A stretch of DNA of 64,000 bases. Origin: Granulicella arctica. GTDB taxonomy: Bacteria > Acidobacteriota > Terriglobia > Terriglobales > Acidobacteriaceae. Both the position numbers and the translations under genes were made by a program. Where the stretch lies: the NCBI RefSeq assembly GCF_025685605.1, contig NZ_JAGTUT010000001.1, forward strand, positions 2,232,001 through 2,296,000, written 5' to 3'. Shown one piece after another: positions 16,586 to 25,740 of this stretch; the first letter of the stretch is position 1; every line of letters begins with the position of its first letter. A model generated the notes under the pieces. That model ran no database searches. It was not told the DNA's origin and saw only the letters and a list, made by a program, of their open reading frames with translations.

Positions 16586-19500
16586 ATGGCTGTTCGCACG
16601 CCCTTCAGCATCGTCCGTCGGGCCCTGTTTTCTTTCCTTAGCGGCGCTCTTCTTCTCACACCTGCCCTGCGCGGGCAGAACATCTCGACTGCACAACTGA
16701 ATGGCACCGTGCGTGACGGGTCGGGAGCGGTGATTCCCGGCGCTGCGGTCTCGATCACGGACGCTTCGAAGGGCTTTGATCGTGAGGTGATGACCGATGC
16801 ACAGGGCGCGTACCAGGCGCTTTTGTTGCCGCCGGGGGTGTACACCATCACGGCCACGGCGAATGGATTTGCGAAGCTGATTGACCAGAATGTGGTGCTG
16901 ACAACGGGTCAGCAGGCAGATCTCTCGTTGACGCTTTCGGTGGGGAGCACGGCTACGGTGAACGTGACCTCAGGGGCAGAGATCATCGAAACGCAGCGCA
17001 GTTCGCAGTCCACAACGGTCGATCAATTGCGCATCACCAACCTGCCGACCAATGGGCGCAACTACATCAACTTCACGCTCACAAATTCGCAGATCGCCCG
17101 GGATGCGGCTCCGTCGGTGGGAGCGATTCCGACGTCGGGGCTGAACTTCGGCGGTGTGCGTGCGCGCTCGAACTCCATCAACGTGGATGGCGCGGATGCG
17201 GGCGATTATGTGTCAGGCGGCACACGTGCCACTGTCTCGCAGGATGCGGTGCAGGAGTTCCAGATCATCACGAACGGCTTCGCGGCGGAGTATGGGAGAG
17301 CGTCCGGCGGTGTCGTCAACATCATCACGAAATCCGGCACCAACAAGACGCACGGCAGCGCGTTCGGCTTTCTGCGCAACCGTTATATCCAGGCGACGAA
17401 TCCGTTTTCGACGGTCTATCAACCGGCTTACACCCGCGTGCAGGCGGGCTTTACCGTGGGCGGTGCGATCGTTCCGGATAAGACCTTTTACTTCTTTTCC
17501 ACGGAGATCACACGTCGGCAGGAGACGGGCTTCTCAGACATTGGCGCGGGCGGCTTTGGCCTGACGGGTGTCGATGTCAGCAAGTTTTATGGGCTTCCAA
17601 GTGGGTCGCTTTCGATCCAGGGAACTGCCCAGCAGGCGGCGTTTCTGGCCGCCGCACCGGCCGCTACACCGGGCATCCAGCAGTATGTCGCGCTGGTTGG
17701 TTCGAGTTCGGCGCTGGCGTTGACCGGCAAGAATCCGGCGTTCCTGCAGTCGTCGATCGGGGCAAGCAACTTCGTTACCTCGGGTCAGGCGACGCCGCAG
17801 AGCTTTACACCGCTGAACTCACTGATCGGCAACTTTCCCATCTCAGAGAAGACGGAGATCTATAGCCTGCGACTCGACCACAAACTGACCGGCAATCAGC
17901 AACTGCTGCTGCGCGGCAATGTGAGTCCGAGTTTTGTGAGCGGCATCCAGGAGAATGCGGCCAATCAGAACTTTGGGGAGAATGCGTTCTCGCGGACGGC
18001 GACGCAGTCGTTTCACGACTACTCGATTGTTGGGCAGCACACGATGCTGCTAGGCAATAACAAGGTCAACGAACTACGCATTCAGTTCAGCCGTCACCCT
18101 GTGCTTTTCTCGAATTCGAACTCTGCAGGGGGCAATGGGGTCGCGGTAAATATTCCGGGCTTCGCCTACTTCGGCAAGACGCCGTTTTCGGTCGTCGATC
18201 GGGTGGAGGACCAGACGCAGTTGCAGGATAATTTCACCTACACGCGGGGCCGCCATACGGCGAAGGCGGGCATCGACCTGCGGTACATTCCGATCAATCT
18301 GAAGCAGGGACAGCTCTATGGTGGCGGCGACTATACCTTTGCCGCGCTCAACGCAACCGACGTCTCGCCGCTGCTGGCGGGACTGCCGGGCTTCTCACCG
18401 ATCCAGGCCTATGGGCTTGGGATTCCGCAGTCCTTCGCGCAGGGGATCGGCGTGACGCAGTACAAGTACGACCTCAAGACGTTGGGAGCGTTTCTGCAGG
18501 ATAGCTGGCGCATTACGAACCGTATGACGCTGAACTACGGCGTGCGGTATGACGTCGAAGCGTTCCCGACACAGGGTGCGCTGAATGGCATGACGCAGTC
18601 GGCCGAGAGGATCTACGGCATTCGCCAGGGCATCCGTTTGCAGGCGGCGAATGTAGCGCCGCGGGTTGGTGTGGCCTACGACCTTACCGGCCAGGGCAGG
18701 ACTGTCGTTCGTGCGAACTATGGCCTCTTCTACGATCGCGCACCCGGTAATCTGGAGTCTCAATCGAACAGCTACAACTCTACGAAGGTGCCGCTGGTCA
18801 TCCTTGCAGGTGGTTCGCCCTGCAACGCGGCCAGTACGGTAAGCCCGCTCAACCTGAATGCCACCAATACGTTTCAGGGTTCGCTGAGCAATGCGAATTG
18901 TCTTCCGCTGGCCAGCCTGAACTATCAGCCGACGCAGCAGCGTTTCGATCCGAATAACTCCGCGTCGCTATTCGTGAATCAGAACTATCTGACCTCCGGA
19001 TTTCCACTGGCGATCCTGCCCTCGGGGCTTCCTGCGGACCTGAACTACAAGACACCGTATGTGCAGCAGATCTCGTTCGGTGTTGAGCAGGATCTGGGTC
19101 GCGGGCTGTCTCTGAATGTAGCCTTCAACTCAACAGGCGGTCGGCACCTCAACCGTCCGATCAATGTGAACCCTGTCAATCCTGCGCTGCTGGTAGCTAA
19201 CTGGCGCAACGCTGTTGCCGCGGTGAAGGCGGGTACCGCAACGGTCTTCCCGGGAACGCCCCAGTCGCAGGTTGCCGGACCAACTTCGAATCCGCTTACG
19301 GTCGCGACGGCGAGTGGGACGGTCCCGTGCGGCGTCGGCCCGACTGGTCCGTATGTTGCACCACCGCTGCTGAACTTCTTCCGTCGCTCCGGCCTGAATA
19401 CCTCGCTCGCGAACTTCCTTGTCGCGCAGGGAGCAGGCCAGTGTGTGGCGTTGGCCAGCGAGGTTGCGTCGGTCGATGGGTTGGGCGTCGGGCAGCCAGT

Positions 19501-20278
19501 TCCCTTCGGCGATATGACGCCCAATCTGACGACCGGAACTTCGAGCTATAACGCGCTCAGCGTGAACTTGAAGAAGAGCTTTTCGACGACGTACGAGTTC
19601 CTTGTGAGCTACACCTGGTCACATGCGATTGATGATTCCACCGACGTCGTCTCGACTTCGGACGCACCGCAGAATAACTTCAACCCAAATGCTGAGCGGG
19701 CAATCTCCAGCTTCGATCAGCGGCATCGCCTTGTGCTTAGCGGCGTCTATAACAGCGGAAAGAGGAAGGGCTCAGGATTTCTGCCGGGAGTTTTTTCGGG
19801 CTTTACCGTTGCTCCAATCATCGAGATCTCCTCCGGTCGACCGTTCAATGTACTTACGGGAACGGATACCAACTTCGACTTTGACCCGCTCACGGACCGT
19901 CCTAACGCGGTTGCGATCGGGTCTGGCCCGACGAGCTGCGGCACCTCGCCGGTTCTCTCGAAGTATTCGCCGACTGGAGCGTTCAACCTTCCCTGCTATA
20001 GCGATGCACCGGTTGGAGCGGGCCCCAATGACAGCGCGTTCAACGGTTCACTCAGCCGCAATACTGGCATCAAGCCGTACGTGGTCTTTACTGACCTGCG
20101 CCTTGCCCGGGCCTTTACGCTTCCGCATGAGATTGCTCTGCAGGTGACGGCGGATGGCTTCAACCTGATCAACAAGAACAACGTCTTTGACGTGAATCTT
20201 TTGTACACGGCGGCGGGAGTACCCACTGCATCGTCGGACCCGCGGCAGTTCCAGTTTGGTGCGCGGCTATCGTTCTGA
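16586..20278 (+). CDS. Oar-like TonB-dependent outer-membrane receptor with carboxypeptidase-regulatory domain
   Basis: 1,230 residues, secreted (signal peptide to about residue 32, ending ALRGQ). An N-terminal CarboxypepD_reg-like beta-sandwich (about 38-120: QLNGTVRDGSGAVIPGAAVSI, YTITATANGFAKL) is followed by a plug domain (about 130-260, with RSNSINVDGADAGDY and YGRASGGVVNIITKSGTN) and a large 22-strand type barrel ending in the aromatic residue of ARLSF. Proteins of this layout are expanded in Acidobacteriota and are thought to import large nutrients, often glycans or peptides. Energy would come from the TonB-ExbBD complex at 41249-43903. The start at ATG 16586 has AAGGAG upstream. The ligand is unknown. 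Confidence 0.93.
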   Translation: MAVRTPFSIVRRALFSFLSGALLLTPALRGQNISTAQLNGTVRDGSGAVIPGAAVSITDASKGFDREVMTDAQGAYQALLLPPGVYTITATANGFAKLIDQNVVLTTGQQADLSLTLSVGSTATVNVTSGAEIIETQRSSQSTTVDQLRITNLPTNGRNYINFTLTNSQIARDAAPSVGAIPTSGLNFGGVRARSNSINVDGADAGDYVSGGTRATVSQDAVQEFQIITNGFAAEYGRASGGVVNIITKSGTNKTHGSAFGFLRNRYIQATNPFSTVYQPAYTRVQAGFTVGGAIVPDKTFYFFSTEITRRQETGFSDIGAGGFGLTGVDVSKFYGLPSGSLSIQGTAQQAAFLAAAPAATPGIQQYVALVGSSSALALTGKNPAFLQSSIGASNFVTSGQATPQSFTPLNSLIGNFPISEKTEIYSLRLDHKLTGNQQLLLRGNVSPSFVSGIQENAANQNFGENAFSRTATQSFHDYSIVGQHTMLLGNNKVNELRIQFSRHPVLFSNSNSAGGNGVAVNIPGFAYFGKTPFSVVDRVEDQTQLQDNFTYTRGRHTAKAGIDLRYIPINLKQGQLYGGGDYTFAALNATDVSPLLAGLPGFSPIQAYGLGIPQSFAQGIGVTQYKYDLKTLGAFLQDSWRITNRMTLNYGVRYDVEAFPTQGALNGMTQSAERIYGIRQGIRLQAANVAPRVGVAYDLTGQGRTVVRANYGLFYDRAPGNLESQSNSYNSTKVPLVILAGGSPCNAASTVSPLNLNATNTFQGSLSNANCLPLASLNYQPTQQRFDPNNSASLFVNQNYLTSGFPLAILPSGLPADLNYKTPYVQQISFGVEQDLGRGLSLNVAFNSTGGRHLNRPINVNPVNPALLVANWRNAVAAVKAGTATVFPGTPQSQVAGPTSNPLTVATASGTVPCGVGPTGPYVAPPLLNFFRRSGLNTSLANFLVAQGAGQCVALASEVASVDGLGVGQPVPFGDMTPNLTTGTSSYNALSVNLKKSFSTTYEFLVSYTWSHAIDDSTDVVSTSDAPQNNFNPNAERAISSFDQRHRLVLSGVYNSGKRKGSGFLPGVFSGFTVAPIIEISSGRPFNVLTGTDTNFDFDPLTDRPNAVAIGSGPTSCGTSPVLSKYSPTGAFNLPCYSDAPVGAGPNDSAFNGSLSRNTGIKPYVVFTDLRLARAFTLPHEIALQVTADGFNLINKNNVFDVNLLYTAAGVPTASSDPRQFQFGARLSF

Positions 20279-20300
20279 GTGCGGGAGTCCTTCGGCTCGC

Positions 20301-20306
20301 TACAAT
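20301..20306 (+). promoter_or_regulatory. Putative -10 box of the DUF202 gene
   Basis: TACAAT, 7 bases before ATG 20314. It predicts a nearly leaderless transcript separate from the receptor gene 35 bases upstream. Confidence 0.35.
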
Positions 20307-20313
20307 CTGGGAC

Positions 20314-20694
20314 ATGGACGGATCAGCAGAGAAAGACCCACGCGTGTACTTCGCTGCCGAGCGCACCTTTCTGGCTTGGATCAGGACGGGCCTCGGTCTG
20401 ATGGGCATTGGCTTCGCGGTCAGCCGCTTCGGTCTCTTTCTACGCGAACTTCGGGCGAGTGAGACTCACCTTTCGCCGCATGCTACGGGATTGTCGCTCT
20501 GGTCGGGCGTTGCGCTGGTTTGCCTAGGTGTCCTCGTCAACGTCAGCGCGGTAGTGGAACACATGCGGCTCGTTCGCTCCTTGCGCGAGGGAACGTGGAT
20601 TCCCGGCCAGGTCTCGAGGGGCGCCATCCTGCTTGCCCTCGTACTGGCTGCGGTGGGAATCGGCATGGCGTTCTACCTTGTTCTCGTTCGCTAA
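20314..20694 (+). CDS. DUF202 (YidH-type) inner-membrane protein
   Basis: 126 residues with three membrane helices (about 25-42, 58-77, 102-122). The N-terminal AERTFLAWIRTGLGLMGIGFAVSRF is the conserved opening of the DUF202/YidH family. The family is small, widespread and without a settled function; relatives in eukaryotes are part of the VTC polyphosphate machinery. Nothing in the neighbourhood points to a role. The mutarotase gene follows after 74 bases. Confidence 0.9.
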   Translation: MDGSAEKDPRVYFAAERTFLAWIRTGLGLMGIGFAVSRFGLFLRELRASETHLSPHATGLSLWSGVALVCLGVLVNVSAVVEHMRLVRSLREGTWIPGQVSRGAILLALVLAAVGIGMAFYLVLVR

Positions 20695-20768
20695 CTCTCG
20701 TGAAGAGCCGCCGCTACCATACACGGCGCAACCTGCATACACTGGTGCTTGCGGTACGGAGATGCAGC

Positions 20769-21677
20769 GTGACCCTTAAGGAACTTCAAGAACAATTCGG
20801 AATGCCTGGTGTGCTCAGCTTTCATGAGACGCCTACTGGCATGATCTATGTCGAGGTTAAGACACCCGCAGCGACGGCCACCGTCTATCTACAGGGTGCG
20901 CACCTGACGCACTGGCAGCCTGCCCGACAGGAGTCGGTTCTATTCATGAGCCGTAAGTCCGACTTCGCCCCGGGCAAACCGATCCGTGGTGGCGTGCCGA
21001 TTGCCTTCCCATGGTTCGCAACGGATTCGAAGGCCGATCGCGTCGATGGCAAGCCTGGACCATCGCATGGCTTCGCTCGCATTCAGGATTGGACGCTGGC
21101 CTTCGCCGCGTTATCGGGCGAGGAGATGCACCTGACATTTACTCTTGCGCCAAACGCGCTCAGCAAGTCGATGGGGTTCGATCAGTTTCGCGTCGCGTAT
21201 GTCCTGACGATTGGACACGCGTTGACGATGAAGTTGACCGTTGCCAATGACGCGGACAAGCCGCTGGTCTTCGAAGAGGCGCTGCATACCTACTTTGCCG
21301 TCGGCGATGTGCATGAGACGACGCTGACCGGCCTCGAGCCAACGCCGTACCTCGACAAGATTGAGAGTTTCGCTGCGAAGCCTGCTGCCAAAGCTCCGTT
21401 GGCCTTCGCGGCTGCCACAGACCGCATCTACAACCACACCGCGGCTACCTGCGTGTTGCACGATGGCTTGAACAAGCGCCGCATCGTGGTCGCGAAGACG
21501 AACTCCGATACGACGGTCGTCTTCAATCCTTGGAAAGCGATGGCCGATCTTGGGGAAGACGAGTGGCATGAATTTCTCTGCGTCGAAACGGTGAACGCGT
21601 CTGAAAGTCCTGTGACATTGCAGCGCGGTGAAAGCCACACCATGCAGGCGCATATCTCTTTGGAGGCGGGTGCGTAG
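20769..21677 (+). CDS. D-hexose-6-phosphate mutarotase (YeaD-type aldose 1-epimerase)
   Basis: 302 residues, galactose-mutarotase beta-sandwich. It speeds interconversion of alpha and beta anomers of hexose 6-phosphates. Family signs are YLQGAHLTHWQPA, RGGVPIAFPWF, PSHGFARIQDW with the catalytic-type histidine, EEALHTYFAVGD and VVFNPWKAMADLGEDEWHEFLCVE, whose glutamate is the likely base. The frame is open well upstream, but the start at GTG 20769 fits the family N-terminus and has GGAG 8 bases away. The stop is directly followed by the ATG of maf, so the two are co-transcribed. Confidence 0.92.
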   Translation: MTLKELQEQFGMPGVLSFHETPTGMIYVEVKTPAATATVYLQGAHLTHWQPARQESVLFMSRKSDFAPGKPIRGGVPIAFPWFATDSKADRVDGKPGPSHGFARIQDWTLAFAALSGEEMHLTFTLAPNALSKSMGFDQFRVAYVLTIGHALTMKLTVANDADKPLVFEEALHTYFAVGDVHETTLTGLEPTPYLDKIESFAAKPAAKAPLAFAAATDRIYNHTAATCVLHDGLNKRRIVVAKTNSDTTVVFNPWKAMADLGEDEWHEFLCVETVNASESPVTLQRGESHTMQAHISLEAGA

Positions 21678-22238
21678 ATGTTTGTACTGGCCTCCGCCTC
21701 TCCCCGTCGCCGCGAGTTGCTGACCCAGATCGGGCTGACCTTCGACGTGGAGACGGCTGACATCGATGAGACTCCACAGCTCGGCGAGGACGCGATCGTC
21801 TATGTAAAACGGCTTGCTGAGCACAAGGCTGCTGCCGTCTTCGCTCGCCATAGCAACCAGTCGCGATTGATTGTGCTGGGCGCGGATACGACTGTGCTTT
21901 GCGAGGGCAGGATTTTAGGAAAACCGTTCGATGACGCGGATGCCGTGCGGATGCTGCGGCTGCTCTCCGGCAAGAAGCACCAGGTGATCACCGGGGTTGC
22001 GCTCGTTTCCGCGACGTCACGGCAGGTCGCTGCCGAGGTGACGGACGTGGAGGTGATCGCCTTGAGCGAGAGGCAGATTGCCGACTACGTCGCCTCTGGT
22101 GAACCGATGGGCAAGGCGGGAGCGTATGCGATCCAGGGACGGGCGGCGCGCTTCATTCCGCGGATTGAAGGCTGCTACTTCAACGTGGTCGGGCTGCCGC
22201 TAGCGCGCGTCTCGGCGATGCTGGAGACGGTTCGCTAG
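21678..22238 (+). CDS. maf: Maf nucleoside triphosphate pyrophosphatase
   Basis: 186 residues. Maf proteins hydrolyse dTTP, UTP or modified nucleotides to monophosphates and guard against misincorporation. The hallmark LASASPRRRELL opens the protein; ETADIDET, VLGADTTVL, GKPFDDADAVRMLRLLSGKKHQVITG and YAIQGRAARFIPRIEGCYFNVVGLPL follow in order. The pattern fits the dTTP/UTP (YhdE) subgroup better than the YceF subgroup. It begins on the base after the mutarotase stop. It converges with the M20 peptidase gene with a one-base gap. Confidence 0.95.
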   Translation: MFVLASASPRRRELLTQIGLTFDVETADIDETPQLGEDAIVYVKRLAEHKAAAVFARHSNQSRLIVLGADTTVLCEGRILGKPFDDADAVRMLRLLSGKKHQVITGVALVSATSRQVAAEVTDVEVIALSERQIADYVASGEPMGKAGAYAIQGRAARFIPRIEGCYFNVVGLPLARVSAMLETVR

Positions 22239-22239
22239 G

Positions 22240-23373
22240 CTAATTTGCCGCCAACATCGCTGCAAGCAGCGCGGTGCGCGGGACCAGGTGTTCGATCACT
22301 ACTGACTCGTGGGCGGCGTGCGCTCCTTCACCCACGGCTCCCATGCCATCGAGGGTAGGCACGCCAAGAGCGGCCGTAAAGTTGCCGTCCGAGGCACCGC
22401 CGGTAGCGGCCTCGTCGAGCAAGAAGCCAAGCTCCCGGGCGATCGTTCGTGCCTGCTTGAACAGCGCGATCGTTCCCGCCTTCCGCTCCATCGGTGGCCG
22501 GTTGATTCCGCCCGAGATGGTCAGCTTGCAATGCTGATTGGTGGGCTTGAGCCTGTGGAACAGGCGTTCGACCATGGCAGCATCGCTGGCTTTGGCAATG
22601 CGCACATCGACCTCGACGGTCGCGAAGGCGGCGATTACGTTCGAGCGCGTTCCCCCGGAGATGACGCCGCAGTTTACGGTTCGCCCTGTGCTTAGGTCCG
22701 TGAAGCTCGAAACCGTCTGAATGATCCTGGCGAGTTCCAGAATGGCCGAGTGGCCGCGCTCGAAGTCGACGCCACTATGGGCTGCCACGCCCTCGACCTG
22801 CAGCGTGTATAGGCCTACCCCTTTTCGGGCCGTCTTATAGGCGAGCCCCTGCGCTGGTTCGAGCACGAAAACGGCGGAGGACTTGAGCGCCAGCTTCTCG
22901 GTGATGGCTCGCGAGACGGGACTGCCGACCTCCTCCTCGCTATTGAGCAGGAGCGTGATGGGCCGCTTGACGCCAAGTTCCCGCAACACGCCGACTGCAG
23001 CCAAGGCCATCACGACGCCTGCCTTCATGTCGAGGACGCCGGGTCCCCAGTACCGCCCCTCGGCCACGCGCCACGGCATCGTAGTCAACGTGCCGAGCGG
23101 CCATACCGTATCCAGATGTCCCAGAAGGAGAATTGGTTTGACGTTTGAGCGAGGAGAGCCAAAGCGGATTTCGGCAATATTACCGAACTGCTTTTGTTTG
23201 TGGAGTCTGGTTCGTCCGCCGAGTGGTTTGGCGACCTCCGCTACGAAGTTGACTGCCCCATTGACCGCCGCCGGATTTCCTGTGGGCGATTCAATCGACA
23301 CCAATTGGCGCAATGTCTCGTCTATCCATCGAGACCTGTCCGCGGCGAGTTTTGCGAATTTCTGCACGTCCAT
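22240..23373 (-). CDS. M20-family metallopeptidase (glutamate carboxypeptidase-like)
   Basis: 377 residues. The zinc ligands and catalytic residues of clan MH are visible: His and Asp in LLGHLDTVWP, Asp in GVLDMKAGV, the Glu pair in LLNSEEEVGS, and His near the end in GEGAHAAHE. A dimerisation domain (about 185-295) sits between the halves, with AAHSGVDFERGHSA at its border. The closest group is carboxypeptidase G2-like, which releases glutamate from folate or peptide derivatives. No signal peptide is seen. TAAGAT on the minus strand (23380-23385) lies 6 bases before the start, so the message may be leaderless. Confidence 0.9.
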   Translation of the reverse strand: MDVQKFAKLAADRSRWIDETLRQLVSIESPTGNPAAVNGAVNFVAEVAKPLGGRTRLHKQKQFGNIAEIRFGSPRSNVKPILLLGHLDTVWPLGTLTTMPWRVAEGRYWGPGVLDMKAGVVMALAAVGVLRELGVKRPITLLLNSEEEVGSPVSRAITEKLALKSSAVFVLEPAQGLAYKTARKGVGLYTLQVEGVAAHSGVDFERGHSAILELARIIQTVSSFTDLSTGRTVNCGVISGGTRSNVIAAFATVEVDVRIAKASDAAMVERLFHRLKPTNQHCKLTISGGINRPPMERKAGTIALFKQARTIARELGFLLDEAATGGASDGNFTAALGVPTLDGMGAVGEGAHAAHESVVIEHLVPRTALLAAMLAAN

Positions 23374-23448
23374 GTGCGCATCTTATAGCAGCAACGTTCG
23401 TTAGACCGGCTCAGGGATGAATCTGGAGAGTCAATAGCGGGTGCTAAG

Positions 23449-23466
23449 TGTGTCCAATTTGACACA
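23449..23466 (+). promoter_or_regulatory. 18-bp palindrome upstream of lpxC, candidate operator
   Basis: TGTGTCCAATTTGACACA is a near-perfect palindrome (one mismatched pair) centred on AATT, in the divergent gap between the M20 peptidase and lpxC. It includes a TTGACA hexamer (23459-23464) that could be a -35 element, so a bound regulator would block transcription of lpxC. No well-spaced -10 was found. Confidence 0.4.
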
Positions 23467-23521
23467 ATCCATTTGATGTATACCCTTGTAATCTGCACTC
23501 TGTAGTCGAAGGCACGATAAC

Positions 23522-24445
23522 GTGGCAATAGGCGCTCACTTTGAGCAGACAATTCGGTCGGAAGTGGAGTTTAGCGGGGTTGGCCTGCACAGCGGGGCAT
23601 TTGTCTCCATGCGGCTTATACCGGCGCCTGCTGGCTCAGGAATCGTCTTCCGCCGCACCGATCTCGACAACTTTGAAATTCCGGCTAACGGGCGCAATGT
23701 CGCCAAGGTGAGCTATGCCACCAGCCTGATGCGGCAGAGCGTGCTAATCTCGACTACCGAGCACCTGCTTTCAGCCCTTATCGGCTACGGCGTCGATAAC
23801 GTGATTGTTGAAGTGGATAACCTTGAGGTGCCGATCCTCGATGGTAGCGCCCTGCCCTATGTGCAGGCTTTCGAGACCGTCGGGCTGAAGGTGCAGCGCC
23901 GCCGCCGCGAGTACCTCCGCATCTTGAAGGAGGTCGAAGTTCGGGATGGGAGCAAATTTATCGGCGTCTATCCGGGCTCTGGCTACAGCATTCAATACAC
24001 GATCGACTTCCCTGCACCCATCGGCTTCGGAACCTTCAAGGGCGATCTGGCGGTGGGGGATTATGTACGGCAGATTGCCCCGGCACGGACCTTCGGCTTC
24101 AAGCGTGACGAGGCCATGCTGCGTAACATGGGGCTCATCCGTGGGGTTTCGGACGACTGCGCCATCCTTGTCGGTGAAAAGGGTGTTGAGAACGGGCCGC
24201 TTCGTTTTTCAGACGAGTTTGTTCGGCATAAGGTACTGGACTTGATCGGTGACCTTGCGCTTGCGGGGAAACGCATCGAGGGCCATGTGGTCGCTGAACG
24301 GGCCGGCCATGCGATGCATACGGCACTTGTCCAGCGGCTGTTGCGTGACCGTTCGGCATGGGAGCTGGTCCATGGATACGATCATCTGCCCGCACATGTC
24401 GCTGAGCGCAAGCCTGCTCCCCGGCTACAAACCGCGCTCGCGTAG
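23522..24445 (+). CDS. lpxC: UDP-3-O-acyl-N-acetylglucosamine deacetylase
   Basis: 307 residues. LpxC is the zinc enzyme for the committed step of lipid A synthesis, which marks the organism as Gram-negative with LPS. Zinc ligands are seen as His in STTEHLLSAL, and His and Asp in DEFVRHKVLDLIGDL; the catalytic histidine is in AERAGHAMHTALV. The opening RSEVEFSGVGLHSG is typical. The start is GTG 23522 with AAGG upstream. folK follows after 12 bases, so the two likely share a transcript. Confidence 0.97.
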   Translation: MAIGAHFEQTIRSEVEFSGVGLHSGAFVSMRLIPAPAGSGIVFRRTDLDNFEIPANGRNVAKVSYATSLMRQSVLISTTEHLLSALIGYGVDNVIVEVDNLEVPILDGSALPYVQAFETVGLKVQRRRREYLRILKEVEVRDGSKFIGVYPGSGYSIQYTIDFPAPIGFGTFKGDLAVGDYVRQIAPARTFGFKRDEAMLRNMGLIRGVSDDCAILVGEKGVENGPLRFSDEFVRHKVLDLIGDLALAGKRIEGHVVAERAGHAMHTALVQRLLRDRSAWELVHGYDHLPAHVAERKPAPRLQTALA

Positions 24446-24457
24446 GCATCGCAAACC

Positions 24458-24931
24458 ATGAAGCAGCTTGCGGCGATCGCACTCGGTTCGAACCTACAAT
24501 CGCAATGGGGCGACCGGGCTGAGACCCTCCACGAAGCGATTGTGCGCGTCCGTGAGCTAGGCGACGTGGAGCGCATCTCCAGCTTTTACGAGACTGACCC
24601 CGTCGGCTATCTTGAGCAGCCGGAGTTCCTGAATGCTGCGCTTCTGCTCGAGACGGAGCTTGATCCCGTGGAACTGCTGCGCGCCCTGTTGGGCATTGAG
24701 AAGAGTATGGGGCGTGATCGTTCGCACTCTGTCGCCAAGGGGCCGCGGGTGATTGATCTCGACCTGATCCTGTTCGGCGACGTAATGATGCAGACGGCGG
24801 AGTTGACTCTGCCGCATCCGGCGCTGGCGGAGCGGCGATTTGTTCTTGAACCGCTGGCCGAAATTGCGCCTTCCCTTCGTCACCCCGTGCTCGATCAGAC
24901 GATTGCGGAGCTCCTTCTGCAGCTTCCGTGA
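24458..24931 (+). CDS. folK: 2-amino-4-hydroxy-6-hydroxymethyldihydropteridine pyrophosphokinase
   Basis: 157 residues. HPPK activates the pterin with pyrophosphate from ATP in folate synthesis. ALGSNLQSQWGDR, SSFYETDPVGYLEQPEFLNAAL and GPRVIDLDLILFGD, with its metal-binding aspartates, are the diagnostic segments; HPALAERRFVLEPLAEIAP closes the fold. It lies directly after lpxC and before a CADD-like protein that is probably part of the same pathway. Confidence 0.97.
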   Translation: MKQLAAIALGSNLQSQWGDRAETLHEAIVRVRELGDVERISSFYETDPVGYLEQPEFLNAALLLETELDPVELLRALLGIEKSMGRDRSHSVAKGPRVIDLDLILFGDVMMQTAELTLPHPALAERRFVLEPLAEIAPSLRHPVLDQTIAELLLQLP

Positions 24932-25027
24932 CTATCGTTCATCCTCAACTGTCGGTAGACTTTCAGCATCACCGCGAGCCCACATCAGGGCAGTGGAGAA
25001 ATCTGCAAGAGAGTTTGAGAAGACCAA

Positions 25028-25723
25028 ATGAACGCTGAGTTCTGGATTCGTTTCGAAGAGCGTGTTGCCCCCTTCAACCTGCTGCAGCACCCGTTTTACC
25101 AGGCATGGTCCAGGGGCGAGCTGACTCGTACCGACCTGCGTGAGTATGCCGCGGAGTACTGGCACCACGTCTCGGCCTTTCCGACTTACCTCAGTGCGCT
25201 GCACTCGCGTCTGCCGGATGGCGAGCTTCGGCGTGAGGTACTGCGTAACCTGATCGAAGAAGAAGGCGTTGAGGCGGCGACAGCACGTCCGCACAGCGAC
25301 CTGTGGATGGACTTCGCGGCGGGAATGGATGCGACACGAGCTGATGTCGAAGCTCGTGCGGTCCAGCCAGAGATGGCTGCCCTGCAGGCGACCTATCGTG
25401 AGCTCATGCTGAACGGCTCTCCCGTCGCGGCTCTCGCTGCTCTCTATGCGTACGAGTCCAAGGTGCCGGCGATTGCGGCAACCAAGGCTGCCGGGCTAGC
25501 GGAGCACTACGGTACCGAAGGAGCGGCTGCCCGGTACTTTACGCTCCACCGCACGGCGGATGTTCATCATGCGGCGGTCTGGCGTGGCCTTATCGATGCA
25601 CAGCTTGCGATAGATCCTGCCGCAGCCGAGGCTGCGCTCGATGCAGCGGAACAGGCCGCGAAGGCGCTCTGGATGGCTCTTGATGGGGTAGAGCGCGAAC
25701 GGATGAAGGCGAACGCCAACTAG
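25028..25723 (+). CDS. CADD-family haem-oxygenase-like protein, probable p-aminobenzoate synthase
   Basis: 231 residues, all-helical TenA/PqqC-like fold, similar along its length to chlamydial CADD. CADD is a dimetal oxygenase reported to make p-aminobenzoate from its own tyrosine and a lysine. The matching residues are here: Tyr24 (QHPFYQAW), the metal-ligand candidates in IEEEG (77-79), His89, Glu143 (YAYES), His174, Asp178 and His181 (LHRTADVHH), and Lys153 (ATKAAG). It follows folK by 96 bases and ends in a strong terminator, so a folate role fits. A TAGACT box at 24956-24961 might give it its own promoter. Assignment of family is firm; the pABA reaction is inferred from CADD. Confidence 0.88.
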   Translation: MNAEFWIRFEERVAPFNLLQHPFYQAWSRGELTRTDLREYAAEYWHHVSAFPTYLSALHSRLPDGELRREVLRNLIEEEGVEAATARPHSDLWMDFAAGMDATRADVEARAVQPEMAALQATYRELMLNGSPVAALAALYAYESKVPAIAATKAAGLAEHYGTEGAAARYFTLHRTADVHHAAVWRGLIDAQLAIDPAAAEAALDAAEQAAKALWMALDGVERERMKANAN

Positions 25724-25740
25724 CATTGCGGATATGGTGA

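Noticed and set aside
24484..24500. tRNA-like GGTTCGAACC motif
   Set aside because: It lies inside folK and no acceptor stem or other arms can be formed around it.
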